From assembly GCF_011302915.1 (NCBI RefSeq), contig NZ_CP049872.1:1302001-1366000 (forward strand): a DNA stretch of 64,000 nucleotides, written 5' to 3'. Each line of letters opens with the position of its first letter. Positions within the stretch are counted from its first letter, which is position 1. The notes under the pieces were generated by a model, which was not told the origin of the DNA, ran no database searches, and saw only the letters and a program-made list of their open reading frames with translations. This document shows positions 10,091-17,728 of the stretch, one piece after another. Source of the stretch: Thermomonas sp. HDW16. GTDB taxonomy: Bacteria; Pseudomonadota; Gammaproteobacteria; Xanthomonadales; Xanthomonadaceae. Position numbers and translations under genes: made by a program.

Positions 10091-10108
10091 GTGACACGTC
10101 GATGACAG
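10091..10108 (-). promoter_or_regulatory. Pho box before pstS1
   Basis: On the minus strand the sequence reads CTGTCAT-CGAC-GTGTCAC. These are two 7-base half-sites 11 bases apart that match the PhoB consensus (CTGTCAT, four bases, CTGTCAC) at 13 of 14 half-site positions. The box ends 53 bases before the pstS1 start, which fits PhoB activation at a weak -35 region. This implies that pstS1-pstCAB-phoU has its own phosphate-starvation promoter besides any read-through from pstS2. Confidence 0.8.
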
Positions 10109-10144
10109 GGCTGTCGTTTTCGTTCAGAAGCGGGCGCCGGCCAC

Positions 10145-10168
10145 AAAAAAGCGGGCCCGAAGGCCCGC
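10145..10168 (-). terminator. Rho-independent terminator after pstS2
   Basis: A GCGGGCC/GGCCCGC stem with a four-base CGAA/TTCG loop is followed, on the minus strand, by six T residues. It lies 46 bases after the pstS2 stop and before the pstS1 Pho box, so pstS2 is probably a separate transcription unit. Confidence 0.88.
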
Positions 10169-10214
10169 CCGAACGTACACCCTGGTCAGGGGTTGGCTTG
10201 TTTGCTTGTTGCGA

Positions 10215-11234
10215 TCAGTACTTCATCTCGGCCGCCCAGTAGGCGTCGATCTGCTTCACCAGCGCGTCCGGCAGCGGCACGTAGTCCAGCGCCTTGGCCT
10301 GCGCGTCGCCATTGGCGTACACCCACTTGAAGAAGTCCTTGGCGTTCTTCGCGCCGGCGGCGTTCTTGGGAGTCTTGTACATCAGGATGAAATTGGTGGC
10401 GGTGATCGGCCAGCTGTTCTCGCCCGGCGCATTGGTCATCACCAGGTAGAAGTCCTTGGACTTGCCCCACTCGGCGCTGGCGGCGGCGGCGGAGAAGGTA
10501 TCGTCGCTGGGGTTCACGAAGTTGCCATCGGCATTCTTCAGGCGGCTGTAGGTCAGCTTCTGCTGCAGCGCGTAGGACAATTCGACATAGCCGATCGAGC
10601 CATTGATCTGCTTCACGTAGGCGGTCACGCCCTCGTTGCCCTTGCCGCCGATGCCGACCGGCCACTTCACCGCGGTGCCTTCGCCGACTTCGGACTTCCA
10701 CTGCGCGTTCACCTTCGACAGGTAGTTGACGAAGTTGAAGGTGGTGCCGGAGCCGTCCGAACGGTGCACGACGGTGATCTTCAGGTCGGGCAGCTTGAGG
10801 CCGCCGTTGAGGGCGACGATGCGCGGGTCGTTCCACTTGCTGACTTTGCCCAGGAAGATGTCGGCCAGCAGCTCGCCGTCCAGCTTCATCGCGCCTGCGG
10901 CCACGCCCGGCACCTTCAGCACCGGCACCACGCCGCCGATCACCGACGGGAACTGGGCCAGGCCGAACTTGTCCAGGTCTTCCGGTTTCATCGGGGCGTC
11001 GGAGGAACCGAAGTCCACGGTGCCGGCCTTGATCTGGGCGATGCCGCCGCCGGAACCGATCGACTGGTAGTTGACCTTCTTGCCGGTGGCCTTGGCGTAG
11101 TCGGACGACCACTTCGACATGACCGGGTACACGAACGACGCGCCGGCGCCGGTGACGTCGGCGGCCATGGCGCCTGCGGCGAAGCTGGTCGCCAGCGCGA
11201 GTGCAGCGACGCGGAATTGGATGGACTTGAACAC
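10215..11234 (-). CDS. pstS: Phosphate-binding protein PstS2 (soluble periplasmic type)
   Basis: A second PstS, closely related to PstS1 over the mature part but exported as a soluble protein. The N-terminus FKSIQFRVAALALATSFAAG ends in AMAADV, a signal-peptidase I site, with no lipobox Cys. The 339-residue length is normal. Phosphate-site motifs include GAGASFVYPVMSKWSSDYAK, GSGGGIAQIKAGTVDFGSSD and HRSDGSGTTFNFVNYL. The start is GTG, chosen because TGGAG lies 8 bases upstream and the signal peptide starts there; the frame stays open further upstream without coding character. A Pho-box array precedes it and a terminator follows. Confidence 0.93.
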   Translation of the reverse strand: MFKSIQFRVAALALATSFAAGAMAADVTGAGASFVYPVMSKWSSDYAKATGKKVNYQSIGSGGGIAQIKAGTVDFGSSDAPMKPEDLDKFGLAQFPSVIGGVVPVLKVPGVAAGAMKLDGELLADIFLGKVSKWNDPRIVALNGGLKLPDLKITVVHRSDGSGTTFNFVNYLSKVNAQWKSEVGEGTAVKWPVGIGGKGNEGVTAYVKQINGSIGYVELSYALQQKLTYSRLKNADGNFVNPSDDTFSAAAASAEWGKSKDFYLVMTNAPGENSWPITATNFILMYKTPKNAAGAKNAKDFFKWVYANGDAQAKALDYVPLPDALVKQIDAYWAAEMKY

Positions 11235-11286
11235 GTGATGCTCCAGGAGGTGGTGGGTGCGGGCAGCGCCCGGCTGCGTGCATTTC

Positions 11287-11337
11287 ATAACGGTTCGATG
11301 ACAACGCGATGGAACTGCGATGACAACTTCGTGACAG
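11287..11337 (-). promoter_or_regulatory. Tandem Pho-box array before pstS2
   Basis: On the minus strand, half-sites recur every 11 bases: CTGTCAC, TTGTCAT, GTTCCAT, TTGTCAT and a weaker CCGTTAT. The first, second and fourth are near-perfect PhoB half-sites. This is enough for at least two PhoB dimers in tandem, as found at strongly phosphate-regulated promoters. The array ends about 50 bases before the pstS2 GTG. Confidence 0.8.
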
Positions 11338-11366
11338 CGGGGTCGGGCCGGCAAGCACGCGCAGGC

Positions 11367-11400
11367 AAACGAAAAGGGCGCGACTCGCGTCGCGCCCTTT
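11367..11400 (-). terminator. Terminator after oprP
   Basis: A 12-base perfect stem (AAAGGGCGCGAC / GTCGCGCCCTTT) with a TCGC loop lies 22 bases after the oprP stop. On the minus strand it runs into TTTTCGTTT. It separates the porin gene from the pstS2 promoter. Confidence 0.8.
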
Positions 11401-11422
11401 CGGTGGTGCATCCGGCTCGCGC

Positions 11423-12649
11423 TTACCAGAAGAACTGCGCGCGGAATTCGACGATGCTGGGGTCGTCGTGGACGGTGGCCCTGGCCGTGGTGTTGTACTT
11501 GCTGCTGCTGACCTTGACGTAGTTCGCCGCCAACTTGAAGTTGGAGCGCAGGTACCAATTGGCACCCAGCGTCCAGGTGTCCATCTTGCCGCCCAGTACG
11601 CCGGTGACCACCGGGGTGGCGCCACTGGTATTCACGCTGCCGTCGTTGAGGTCGATGGTGTCGTAGCGCAAGCCCACTTGCCACATGCCGCTTTCCGGTT
11701 CGTTCGGCAGCGGAGTGGTCGGGGTGCCGGCCTTGTAGCCCCAGGTCTCGCCGGTCACGTTCCACACGGCGCTGACATAGCCGCCCTTGCCGGTGAAATC
11801 ACCGAACGTGCCGCCACGGCTGGTGGTGCTGCGCATGTACTCGCCCTGCAGCTTGAGCGGGCCATGCACGAAGAAGGATTCCAGGCCGGTGGTGGCGACC
11901 TTGTCGGCCAACGTCAAGGTGCCGGTATCGACCAGGCGCACGCCGGACAGGTCGGCGTCCGGGCGGGCACGCCAGCGCTGGCTATCCTGCACATTGGCGC
12001 CCACGGCACCGAGTTCGGCGTTGTAGTTCGCGTAAGACAGGCCGAAGTGGAGGATGTTGCCGGTCTCGTTGATCGGCGCCCAGGTGCCGCGCAGGCCGTA
12101 ACCATTGCCGGCACCCAGGTTGCGGGTAAGTTCACGGCCGAACACGCTGCCGGTGACGCTCCAGTTGGCGTCGCCCATGCCGTAAGCAACGCCCAAGCGA
12201 CGCGCGACCGCCCACGTGTTGGTGATCATCGCCTTGGAGTTGAAGTCGTTGTTCTTGGTCGAGCTGAGCTCTTCCAGGCTGTTCGGCTGCTTGAACTGGC
12301 CGAACTGGACGAAGTGGCTGCTGTTGCCGCCGATCTTGTACTTCAGGTTGGTGTCCAGCCACTTGTCGGCCTTGGCGTCATAGCCCAGGGCCCATTCGAT
12401 GTTGCCCGGGCCCTTGCCCTTCAGCACCAGCTCGGCGCGGCGCAGTTCGAAGTCGTTCTTGCTGCCATCCGTCGCCGAGCCGTTCAGGTTGGCGACATCG
12501 TTGTTGAACCAGTTGCCATCGGCCTGCAGCAGGCCTTCGAAGCTGACATCTGAGCCGGCGATCACGTCGATCGGCACTTCCGCGTGCACGGCCGGGGCGG
12601 CAAGGGCGGCCAGCAGGGCCACGGACAGGGTACGGCGGGAGAGTTTCAT
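11423..12649 (-). CDS. oprP: Phosphate-selective porin, OprP/OprO family
   Basis: An outer-membrane trimeric beta-barrel channel that lets phosphate or polyphosphate into the periplasm, where PstS captures it. The 408 residues begin with a clear signal peptide (MKLSRRTLSVALLAALAAPAVHA). The family signatures DFELRRAELVLKGKGPGNIEWALGYD and KIGGNSSHFVQFGQFKQPNSLEEL lie near 65-125. The protein ends in an aromatic residue after alternating strands (VEFRAQFFW), as outer-membrane barrels do. The context (pstS, pstCAB, phoU) supports phosphate rather than another anion. A single PhoB-like half-site (CTGTCAC) lies upstream near 12730, but a full Pho box is not evident. Confidence 0.88.
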   Translation of the reverse strand: MKLSRRTLSVALLAALAAPAVHAEVPIDVIAGSDVSFEGLLQADGNWFNNDVANLNGSATDGSKNDFELRRAELVLKGKGPGNIEWALGYDAKADKWLDTNLKYKIGGNSSHFVQFGQFKQPNSLEELSSTKNNDFNSKAMITNTWAVARRLGVAYGMGDANWSVTGSVFGRELTRNLGAGNGYGLRGTWAPINETGNILHFGLSYANYNAELGAVGANVQDSQRWRARPDADLSGVRLVDTGTLTLADKVATTGLESFFVHGPLKLQGEYMRSTTSRGGTFGDFTGKGGYVSAVWNVTGETWGYKAGTPTTPLPNEPESGMWQVGLRYDTIDLNDGSVNTSGATPVVTGVLGGKMDTWTLGANWYLRSNFKLAANYVKVSSSKYNTTARATVHDDPSIVEFRAQFFW

Positions 12650-12756
12650 GGGAATGCCCTGGTGAGGTTGGGAGGCGGCACGACAGGTGCCGATGGCGCG
12701 CAGCCTAGGGCGTGAATCTTTCGTTATTGTGACAGCGCTGTCTTTTTATCGAAATA

Positions 12757-13458
12757 TCAGCGCCATGCGCTGTCGGCACTGGCCAGCGGCGCTTTTTCCG
12801 GCCAGCGGCACAGGTCGTGGATCGGGCAATGCGCGCAGTCCGGCGTGCGTGCCTTGCAGGTGTAACGTCCGTGCAGGATCAGCCAGTGGTGGGCGTCCAG
12901 CCGGAATTCCTCCGGCACCACCTTCACCAGCTTGTCTTCCACGGTGCGCACGGTCTTTCCAGGCGCCAACCCGGTGCGATTGGACACCCGGAAGATGTGG
13001 GTATCGACGGCGATCGTCGGTTCGCCGAAGGCGGTGTTGAGGATCACATTGGCGGTCTTGCGACCCACGCCGGGTAGGGCTTCCAGTTCGATGCGCGTGC
13101 GCGGCACCTCGCCATCATGCAGGTCCAGCAATTGGCGGCACATCGCGATCACGTTCGTGGCCTTGGTGTTGAACAGGCCGATGGTGGCGATGTACGGCTT
13201 CAGGCCGTCTTCGCCTAATGCGAAGATCGACTGCGGCGTATTCGCCACCGGAAATAGTTTCCGCATGGCCTTGTTGACGCCGACATCGGTGGCCTGCGCG
13301 GACAGGATCACCGCCACCAGCAATTCGAACGCGCTGGTGTATTCGAGTTCGGTGGTCGGTTTCGGGTTGAGTTCGCGCAGGCGCGAAAACAACTCGACGA
13401 TTTCCTCGCGCGTCAGCTTGCTGCCGCGCACGGGGCGCGGCTTGGCGATCGTGCTCAT
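12757..13458 (-). CDS. nth: Endonuclease III (DNA glycosylase/AP lyase)
   Basis: Nth removes oxidised pyrimidines and cleaves abasic sites in base-excision repair. The 233 residues include the helix-hairpin-helix LPGVGRKTANVILN near 130 with its catalytic Lys, the catalytic Asp in AVDTHIFRVSNR near 153, and a C-terminal [4Fe-4S] cluster motif C-X6-C-X2-C-X5-C (CKARTPDCAHCPIHDLC). The ATG at 13458 was chosen because it overlaps the upstream gene's stop as ATGA; a longer in-frame extension is not protein-like. It is cotranscribed with the Cys-rich protein and enoyl-CoA hydratase upstream. Confidence 0.96.
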   Translation of the reverse strand: MSTIAKPRPVRGSKLTREEIVELFSRLRELNPKPTTELEYTSAFELLVAVILSAQATDVGVNKAMRKLFPVANTPQSIFALGEDGLKPYIATIGLFNTKATNVIAMCRQLLDLHDGEVPRTRIELEALPGVGRKTANVILNTAFGEPTIAVDTHIFRVSNRTGLAPGKTVRTVEDKLVKVVPEEFRLDAHHWLILHGRYTCKARTPDCAHCPIHDLCRWPEKAPLASADSAWR

Positions 13459-13805
13459 TGGCGGCGTTCCTTCGCCTTCGCCAAGGCGCGCGCAAGCGCA
13501 TCGGCAGCGGCCGTGGCCGCGATCGATTGCGGCTGTCGCACCGCATCGCGTTCGGCCTTGCGGCGCTGCAGGCGCGCCTCGCGGGCGCGATGGCGTGTGC
13601 GTGCGGCCAGTGCGAAGCGTCGTTCCTCGCGCGCTGCGGTCAGTCGTGCATTGCAGTCGGCAGTGCAACCCGGGCAAGGCTGCGCATCGAGCAGGCCTTG
13701 CGCGAGGGCGGCATCGAGATCGTCCGCATCCAGCAGCATCAGCAAGGCATGCGAGCCGCCATCATCGGTGCACGCACAGGCGCAATGCGGGCAGGGCGCC
13801 GACAT
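13455..13805 (-). CDS. Cys-rich protein of unknown function, between hydratase and nth
   Basis: A 116-residue protein I cannot assign. The N-terminus carries two cysteine clusters, CPHCACAC at residues 5-12 and CPGCTADC at 43-50, which look like a zinc or iron-sulfur site. The C-terminal half is a long basic, Arg/Ala-rich helical region (REERRFALAARTRHRAREARLQRRKAER) that could bind nucleic acid or form a coiled coil. Its start overlaps the enoyl-CoA hydratase stop by one base and its stop overlaps nth by four, so it sits in a coupled three-gene operon. A role beside Nth is only a guess. Confidence 0.72.
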   Translation of the reverse strand: MSAPCPHCACACTDDGGSHALLMLLDADDLDAALAQGLLDAQPCPGCTADCNARLTAAREERRFALAARTRHRAREARLQRRKAERDAVRQPQSIAATAAADALARALAKAKERRQ

Positions 13806-14587
13806 CAACGTCCGTTGAACGCCGGCTTGCGTTTTTCGAGGAAGGCGGAGGTGCCTTCGCGCATGTCCTCGGTGGAGAACACCAGGCCGAACTGCGCGGA
13901 TTCGTATTCCAGGCCTTCCTCGACCCCGCATTCGCCGCCGATGTTCACGCAATCCAGCGCGCCGCGCAGGGCCAGCGGTGCGGAGGAGGCGAGTTGCTGC
14001 GCAAGCTTCATGGTCTCGGCCTCGAGGTCAGCGACCGGTACGACGCGGTTGACGATGCCCAGCTGCAAGGCACGCTCGGCAGTGATCGGCGCGCCGGTCA
14101 GGCACAGTTCCAGCGTGGCCGCGCGCCCGCACAGGCGCAGCAGCCGTTGGGTGCCGCCGAAGCCGGGGATCAGGCCCAGGTTGATTTCCGGCTGGCCGAC
14201 CTTCGCGGTATCCGCGGCGATGCGCAGGTGGCAACACATCGCCAGTTCCAGCCCGCCGCCAAGCGCAAAGCCATTGACCATCGCGATCACCGGCTTCGGC
14301 AGCTTTTCCACACGCCGCATCATGCGGGTGCCGCGCAGGGAGAAGTCGCGGCCCTGCACAGGGGTGAGGGTGTTCATCTCGGCGATGTCGGCACCGGCCA
14401 CGAAGGCCTTGTGGCCGCTGCCGGTCAGCACCACCACACGGACGTTTGCGTCGCGGGCGGCATCGGTGAAGGCGGCATCCAGCGCATCCAGGGTGGCGGC
14501 GTTCAGGGCGTTCAGCTTGTCGGGGCGGTTCACGCGGATCGTGCGGATGCCGTCGGCATCGTCGATCAGCAGCAGGGAGTCGGTCAT
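13805..14587 (-). CDS. Enoyl-CoA hydratase/isomerase family protein
   Basis: A crotonase-fold enzyme of 260 residues, most like enoyl-CoA hydratases of fatty-acid or phenylacetate breakdown. The oxyanion-hole part is KAFVAGADIAEM near 62. Both glutamates used by hydratases can be seen: NGFALGGGLELAMCCHLR near 115 and KVGQPEINLGLIPGFGGTQRLLR near 138. That supports true hydratase activity (compare the isomerase-like paralogue at 17729-18487). It is the first gene of a coupled operon with the Cys-rich protein and nth. The physiological substrate cannot be read from sequence. Confidence 0.88.
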   Translation of the reverse strand: MTDSLLLIDDADGIRTIRVNRPDKLNALNAATLDALDAAFTDAARDANVRVVVLTGSGHKAFVAGADIAEMNTLTPVQGRDFSLRGTRMMRRVEKLPKPVIAMVNGFALGGGLELAMCCHLRIAADTAKVGQPEINLGLIPGFGGTQRLLRLCGRAATLELCLTGAPITAERALQLGIVNRVVPVADLEAETMKLAQQLASSAPLALRGALDCVNIGGECGVEEGLEYESAQFGLVFSTEDMREGTSAFLEKRKPAFNGR

Positions 14588-14808
14588 GCGGCCTCGCGGT
14601 AGGGCAGATGAAAAAGGGGCGGTCGGCGTTGAACTTCCATCGCGACCACGGGTCGGACGGGGTGCCTCAGTGGCGGTTAAGCGCTGCGGTCGTTATCCTA
14701 ACGTGTCAATCCGGGTGGTTCGACCGGGGCGATGAAAGCGCCACGCGGCTCCGGTCGCGGCGGACTCCAGGGCGGCGCAGCCGCCCCAAATTTTGAGCGA
14801 GGTTGTAG

Positions 14809-15534
14809 ATGAAGTTGCGAGTGCTTGCTGCCAGTGTGGCGGCCCTGACCCTGACCGCCGGCATCGCCTCGGCGCAGACCAAGCCGGCCGCGCCGGCGCC
14901 GGCCAAGCCCGCTGCCTCGACGGCTGCCTCGGCCTCGGTCGACAAGACCCATGCGAGCTACGCCTTCGGCTGGTCGCTGGGCCAGGAACTGGTCAATTCC
15001 GGCGAACCGGTCGATATCGCCTCCGTGGTGCGCGGCGTGCAGGATGCCTATGCCAAGAAGCAGCCGGCCTACACCGAGCAGCAGCTGGGCACGGCCTATT
15101 CCGGCTTCCAGCAGCACGTGCAGAAGAAGATGGAAGACGCCTTCAAGAAGGCGCTGACCGACAACCAGGCGCAGTCCGCCAAGTTCATCACCGACTACAA
15201 GGCCCAGCAGGGCGTGGTGACGTTGCCGAGCGGGATCATGTACCGCATCGCCAAGCCCGGTACCGGCGCCAAGGTCACCGCCAACAGCCAGGTGCAGATC
15301 GCCCTGCGCAGCTTCCTGGCGGCGGTCGGTGTGCCGCTCAGCGGCGTGCAGACGCCGGCGGCGTTCAAGGTCTCTGATGCACCGATCCCCGCGTTGAAGG
15401 AAACCCTGCCGCTGATGCAGCAGGGCGCGGTGTGGGAAGTGGTGGTGCCGCCAGGCAAGGGCGTCGGCGACCAGAACCAGCAGTTCGCGCAACAGGCCGT
15501 CGCCATTCAGATCGAACTGGGCAGCGTCAAGTAA
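14809..15534 (+). CDS. FKBP-type peptidyl-prolyl isomerase family protein, degenerate FKBP domain
   Basis: A 241-residue exported protein of the Mip/FkpA type. It has a signal peptide (KLRVLAASVAALTLTAGIASA), an Ala/Pro linker, and the helical FKBP N-terminal dimerisation domain at about 45-140 (YAFGWSLGQELVNSGEPVDI). An FKBP-like domain follows from about 145 (PSGIMYRIAKPGTGAKV). That last domain is eroded: the usual VHY-G, F-D-S and W-E motifs of the isomerase pocket are replaced (QIALRSFLAAVGVPLSG). It may act as a chaperone or dimeric scaffold without isomerase activity. It stands alone and is followed by a strong hairpin. Confidence 0.85.
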   Translation: MKLRVLAASVAALTLTAGIASAQTKPAAPAPAKPAASTAASASVDKTHASYAFGWSLGQELVNSGEPVDIASVVRGVQDAYAKKQPAYTEQQLGTAYSGFQQHVQKKMEDAFKKALTDNQAQSAKFITDYKAQQGVVTLPSGIMYRIAKPGTGAKVTANSQVQIALRSFLAAVGVPLSGVQTPAAFKVSDAPIPALKETLPLMQQGAVWEVVVPPGKGVGDQNQQFAQQAVAIQIELGSVK

Positions 15535-15560
15535 TCGCCCCATTGTGTTCGCGTTTCCAC

Positions 15561-15592
15561 GATGCGCCGGTTTTGCCGGCGCATCGCGTTTT
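15561..15592 (+). terminator. Terminator after the FKBP-family gene
   Basis: A perfect 10-base stem GATGCGCCGG/CCGGCGCATC with a TTTTG loop is followed by GCGTTTT. It lies 27 bases after the stop and just before the DUF1289 gene. Confidence 0.72.
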
Positions 15593-15603
15593 ACGGTAAT
15601 GAC

Positions 15604-15795
15604 ATGACTTACCCGTTTCGTGCCGTGCTGAGTCCCTGCATCGGCATTTGTACTGTCGACGATGACGGCTTGTGCGCCGGCTGCCATCGTACCGGCGACG
15701 AGATCGCGGCTTGGCCGTTGATGAACGACGATGTCCGCCTGCGGCTGATGGAAGAGGTGTTGCCAGGCCGACAGGCGCAGCGGGGTGTTGCCTGA
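15604..15795 (+). CDS. DUF1289 small Cys-motif protein
   Basis: A 63-residue DUF1289 protein. The family pattern is fully present: SPCIGICTVDDDGLCAGCHR at about 9-28, then TGDEIAAWPLMND. The four cysteines suggest a metal site, and the molecular role is unknown. The ATG at 15604 was chosen over an upstream in-frame start because the upstream part lies inside the terminator hairpin. Its stop overlaps the start of the Nudix gene by one base, so the two are coupled. Confidence 0.82.
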   Translation: MTYPFRAVLSPCIGICTVDDDGLCAGCHRTGDEIAAWPLMNDDVRLRLMEEVLPGRQAQRGVA

Positions 15796-16421
15796 TGCCG
15801 GTGACGGCGCTTGCCGACTCGTTGCGCCGGGCGACGCATCCGCTGGACGTGCCGCCCGCCGGCGAACCGTGGAACCTGGGCGAGCTTGAAGGCCTGCTGT
15901 CGCCTGGCGAGCCCAAATCCGCCGCAGTGCTGGTGGGGGTGGTGGCCCATCCCGAAACGCCCAGCGTGCTGTTGACCCGCCGCCACGACGGTTTGCGCCA
16001 CCATGCGGGCCAGGTGAGCTTCCCCGGTGGCAGGATCGAGGCTTACGACCGCAGTCCGGCCGCCGCCGCCCTGCGCGAGGCGCACGAGGAAGTCGGGCTT
16101 GCGGCCGCGCAGGTCATGCCGCTGGGTTACCTAGACCCAATGCTGACCATCACCGGTTTTCGGGTCCAGCCGGTACTCGCGCTGATCGATTCCGGTTTCG
16201 TGCCGATACCGGAACCAGGTGAGGTGGCCGAAACATTCGAAGTCCCGCTCGACCTGTTGCTGGATCCGGCCAGGCTGGAGAGGATCGAGATTCAATTCGG
16301 CGGACGGCCGCGTCACGTGCTCCAATACCGTTATGACCAGCAGCGGATCTGGGGTGTGACTGCCTCGATCCTGTTCAATCTCCGCGAGCGTCTCGCGTTC
16401 GCCACCCACGGGAGGAACTGA
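15795..16421 (+). CDS. nudL: Nudix hydrolase, CoA pyrophosphatase-like
   Basis: A 208-residue Nudix enzyme of the CoA-diphosphatase (NudL/YeaB) type, thought to hydrolyse CoA or its derivatives to phosphopantetheine and 3',5'-ADP. The Nudix box is intact near residues 78-102: GGRIEAYDRSPAAAALREAH followed by EEVGL. The upstream extension typical of CoA pyrophosphatases (VLLTRRHDGLRHHAGQVSFPGG) is also present. The ATG overlaps the preceding stop as TGATG and the stop overlaps the next ATG, giving a coupled run with the sulfurtransferase. Substrate assignment is by family only. Confidence 0.87.
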   Translation: MPVTALADSLRRATHPLDVPPAGEPWNLGELEGLLSPGEPKSAAVLVGVVAHPETPSVLLTRRHDGLRHHAGQVSFPGGRIEAYDRSPAAAALREAHEEVGLAAAQVMPLGYLDPMLTITGFRVQPVLALIDSGFVPIPEPGEVAETFEVPLDLLLDPARLERIEIQFGGRPRHVLQYRYDQQRIWGVTASILFNLRERLAFATHGRN

Positions 16422-17283
16422 TGGCTGGATGGACAACCTTGGTGCAGGCCGAAACGCTTGCGATCGGCTTGAATCGACCGGACCTGGTGATCATCGATTG
16501 CCGGTTCTCGCTGCTCGACCCGAGTGCAGGCGAGCATGCCTACCTCACCTCGCATTTGCCGGGCGCGGTTTATGCACACCTCGAACGTGACCTGTCCGAA
16601 ATGTCGCCGCATGGCGAGGGCCGACACCCTTGGCCGCCTGTGGACGTCTTCATCACCAAAGTGGCGCGATGGGGTATTGGGCCAACGACGCAAGTGATCG
16701 TCTACGACGATGGCGATGGTGCATATGCCGCGCGCCTGTGGTTCCTGCTGCGCATGCTGGGGCATGAAAAGGTTGCGGTGCTCGATGGTGGCTGGGCGCG
16801 CTGGACATCACTCGGATTGCCGGTTTCGTCGTCCCCCCCACGACGGCAGCGCAGTTCCGTGCACAGTACGACGCAACGCAGCTGAGGTTCGATGCCTCGC
16901 GCCTGCTTGGGGGCGAAGCAGTCGAAGCGCATTTGCAACAGGGTGGGATGCTGGTCGATGCCCGCAGTGCAGCCCGCTTCCGTGGTGACGAAGAGCCGCT
17001 TGACCGCATCGCTGGCCACGTGCCGGGCGCGGTCAACTGGCCGTACTCCGAAAACCTCATCGCCGGCCGCTTCAAGGCACCGATGCAGTTGGCCGACGAA
17101 TATCGAGCCTTGCTCGGCGAACGCGCCCCGGATCAAGTGGTAGTGATGTGCGGTTCCGGCGTGACGGCCTGCCACAATCTGCTGGCGATGGAGCGCGCCG
17201 GCCTGAAGGGTGCCAGGCTTTACACAGGCTCATGGAGTGGCTGGATCAGCGATCCGTCGCGACCGGTGGCGGTGGGCGCATGA
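16421..17283 (+). pseudogene. sseA: Two-domain sulfurtransferase (rhodanese/mercaptopyruvate type), frameshifted
   Basis: A two-rhodanese-domain sulfurtransferase that moves sulfur from thiosulfate or 3-mercaptopyruvate to thiophilic acceptors. The N-terminal domain reads from 16421 (LVIIDCRFSL, HLPGAVYAHLERDLS, VIVYDDGDGAYAARLWFLLRMLGH) until a run of seven C at 16833-16839. After it the frame is lost and a stop appears at 16883. The C-terminal domain continues in another frame to 17283, with VDARSAARFRGDEEPLDRIAGH and the active-site loop MCGSGVTACHNLL. One extra C restores a continuous 287-residue protein. This is either a true slippage mutation or an assembly error in the homopolymer. It is coupled to arsC by ATGA. 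Confidence 0.85.
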
Positions 17284-17714
17284 GCGAAGACATGCGCGTC
17301 GAGATCTGGCACAACCCGGCCTGCGGCACATCTCGCAATGCACTGGCGCTGATTCGCCATGCCGGCATCGAACCGGACATTGTCGAATACCTGCAGGCAA
17401 CGCCGGACAAGGCGCGGTTGCGAGAGGCGATCAGCGCGGCCGGCCTGTCCGTGCGCGAAGCGATCCGCAGCAAGCAGCCGGAATACCTGGCGCTGGGTCT
17501 GGACGATGAATCGTTGTCGGACGAGGCCTTGCTCGATGCGATGGTTGCCACCCCGATCCTGATCAACCGTCCGTTCGTGTTCAGTCCGTTGGGCGTGCGC
17601 CTGTGCCGGCCGGATTCCTCGATGGTGCTGGACATCCTGCCGCCCTGCGACAAACCGTTCACCAAGGAAGACGGCGGCGTGGTGATCGACGAACGCGGCA
17701 ACCGCGTTCGCTGA
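17280..17714 (+). CDS. arsC: Arsenate reductase, glutaredoxin-dependent ArsC family
   Basis: ArsC reduces arsenate to arsenite using glutaredoxin and glutathione. The 144-residue protein has the catalytic Cys in IWHNPACGTSRNALALIRHAG near residue 14. It also has the arginines used for oxyanion binding in ILINRPFVFSPLGVRLCRP near 98-115 and the family's C-terminal TKEDGGVVIDERGNRV. These match plasmid R773-type ArsC closely, which argues against the related Spx/YffB proteins. No arsB, acr3 or arsR is nearby, so it is a solitary housekeeping-type copy coupled to the sulfurtransferase. Confidence 0.88.
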   Translation: MSEDMRVEIWHNPACGTSRNALALIRHAGIEPDIVEYLQATPDKARLREAISAAGLSVREAIRSKQPEYLALGLDDESLSDEALLDAMVATPILINRPFVFSPLGVRLCRPDSSMVLDILPPCDKPFTKEDGGVVIDERGNRVR

Positions 17715-17728
17715 TTCGACTCGCTGGA

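Noticed and set aside
12731..12742. GACAGCGCTGTC palindrome as a full Pho box
   Set aside because: Arms face each other rather than repeat directly at 11 bases, so it does not match PhoB site geometry; only one half-site is credible.
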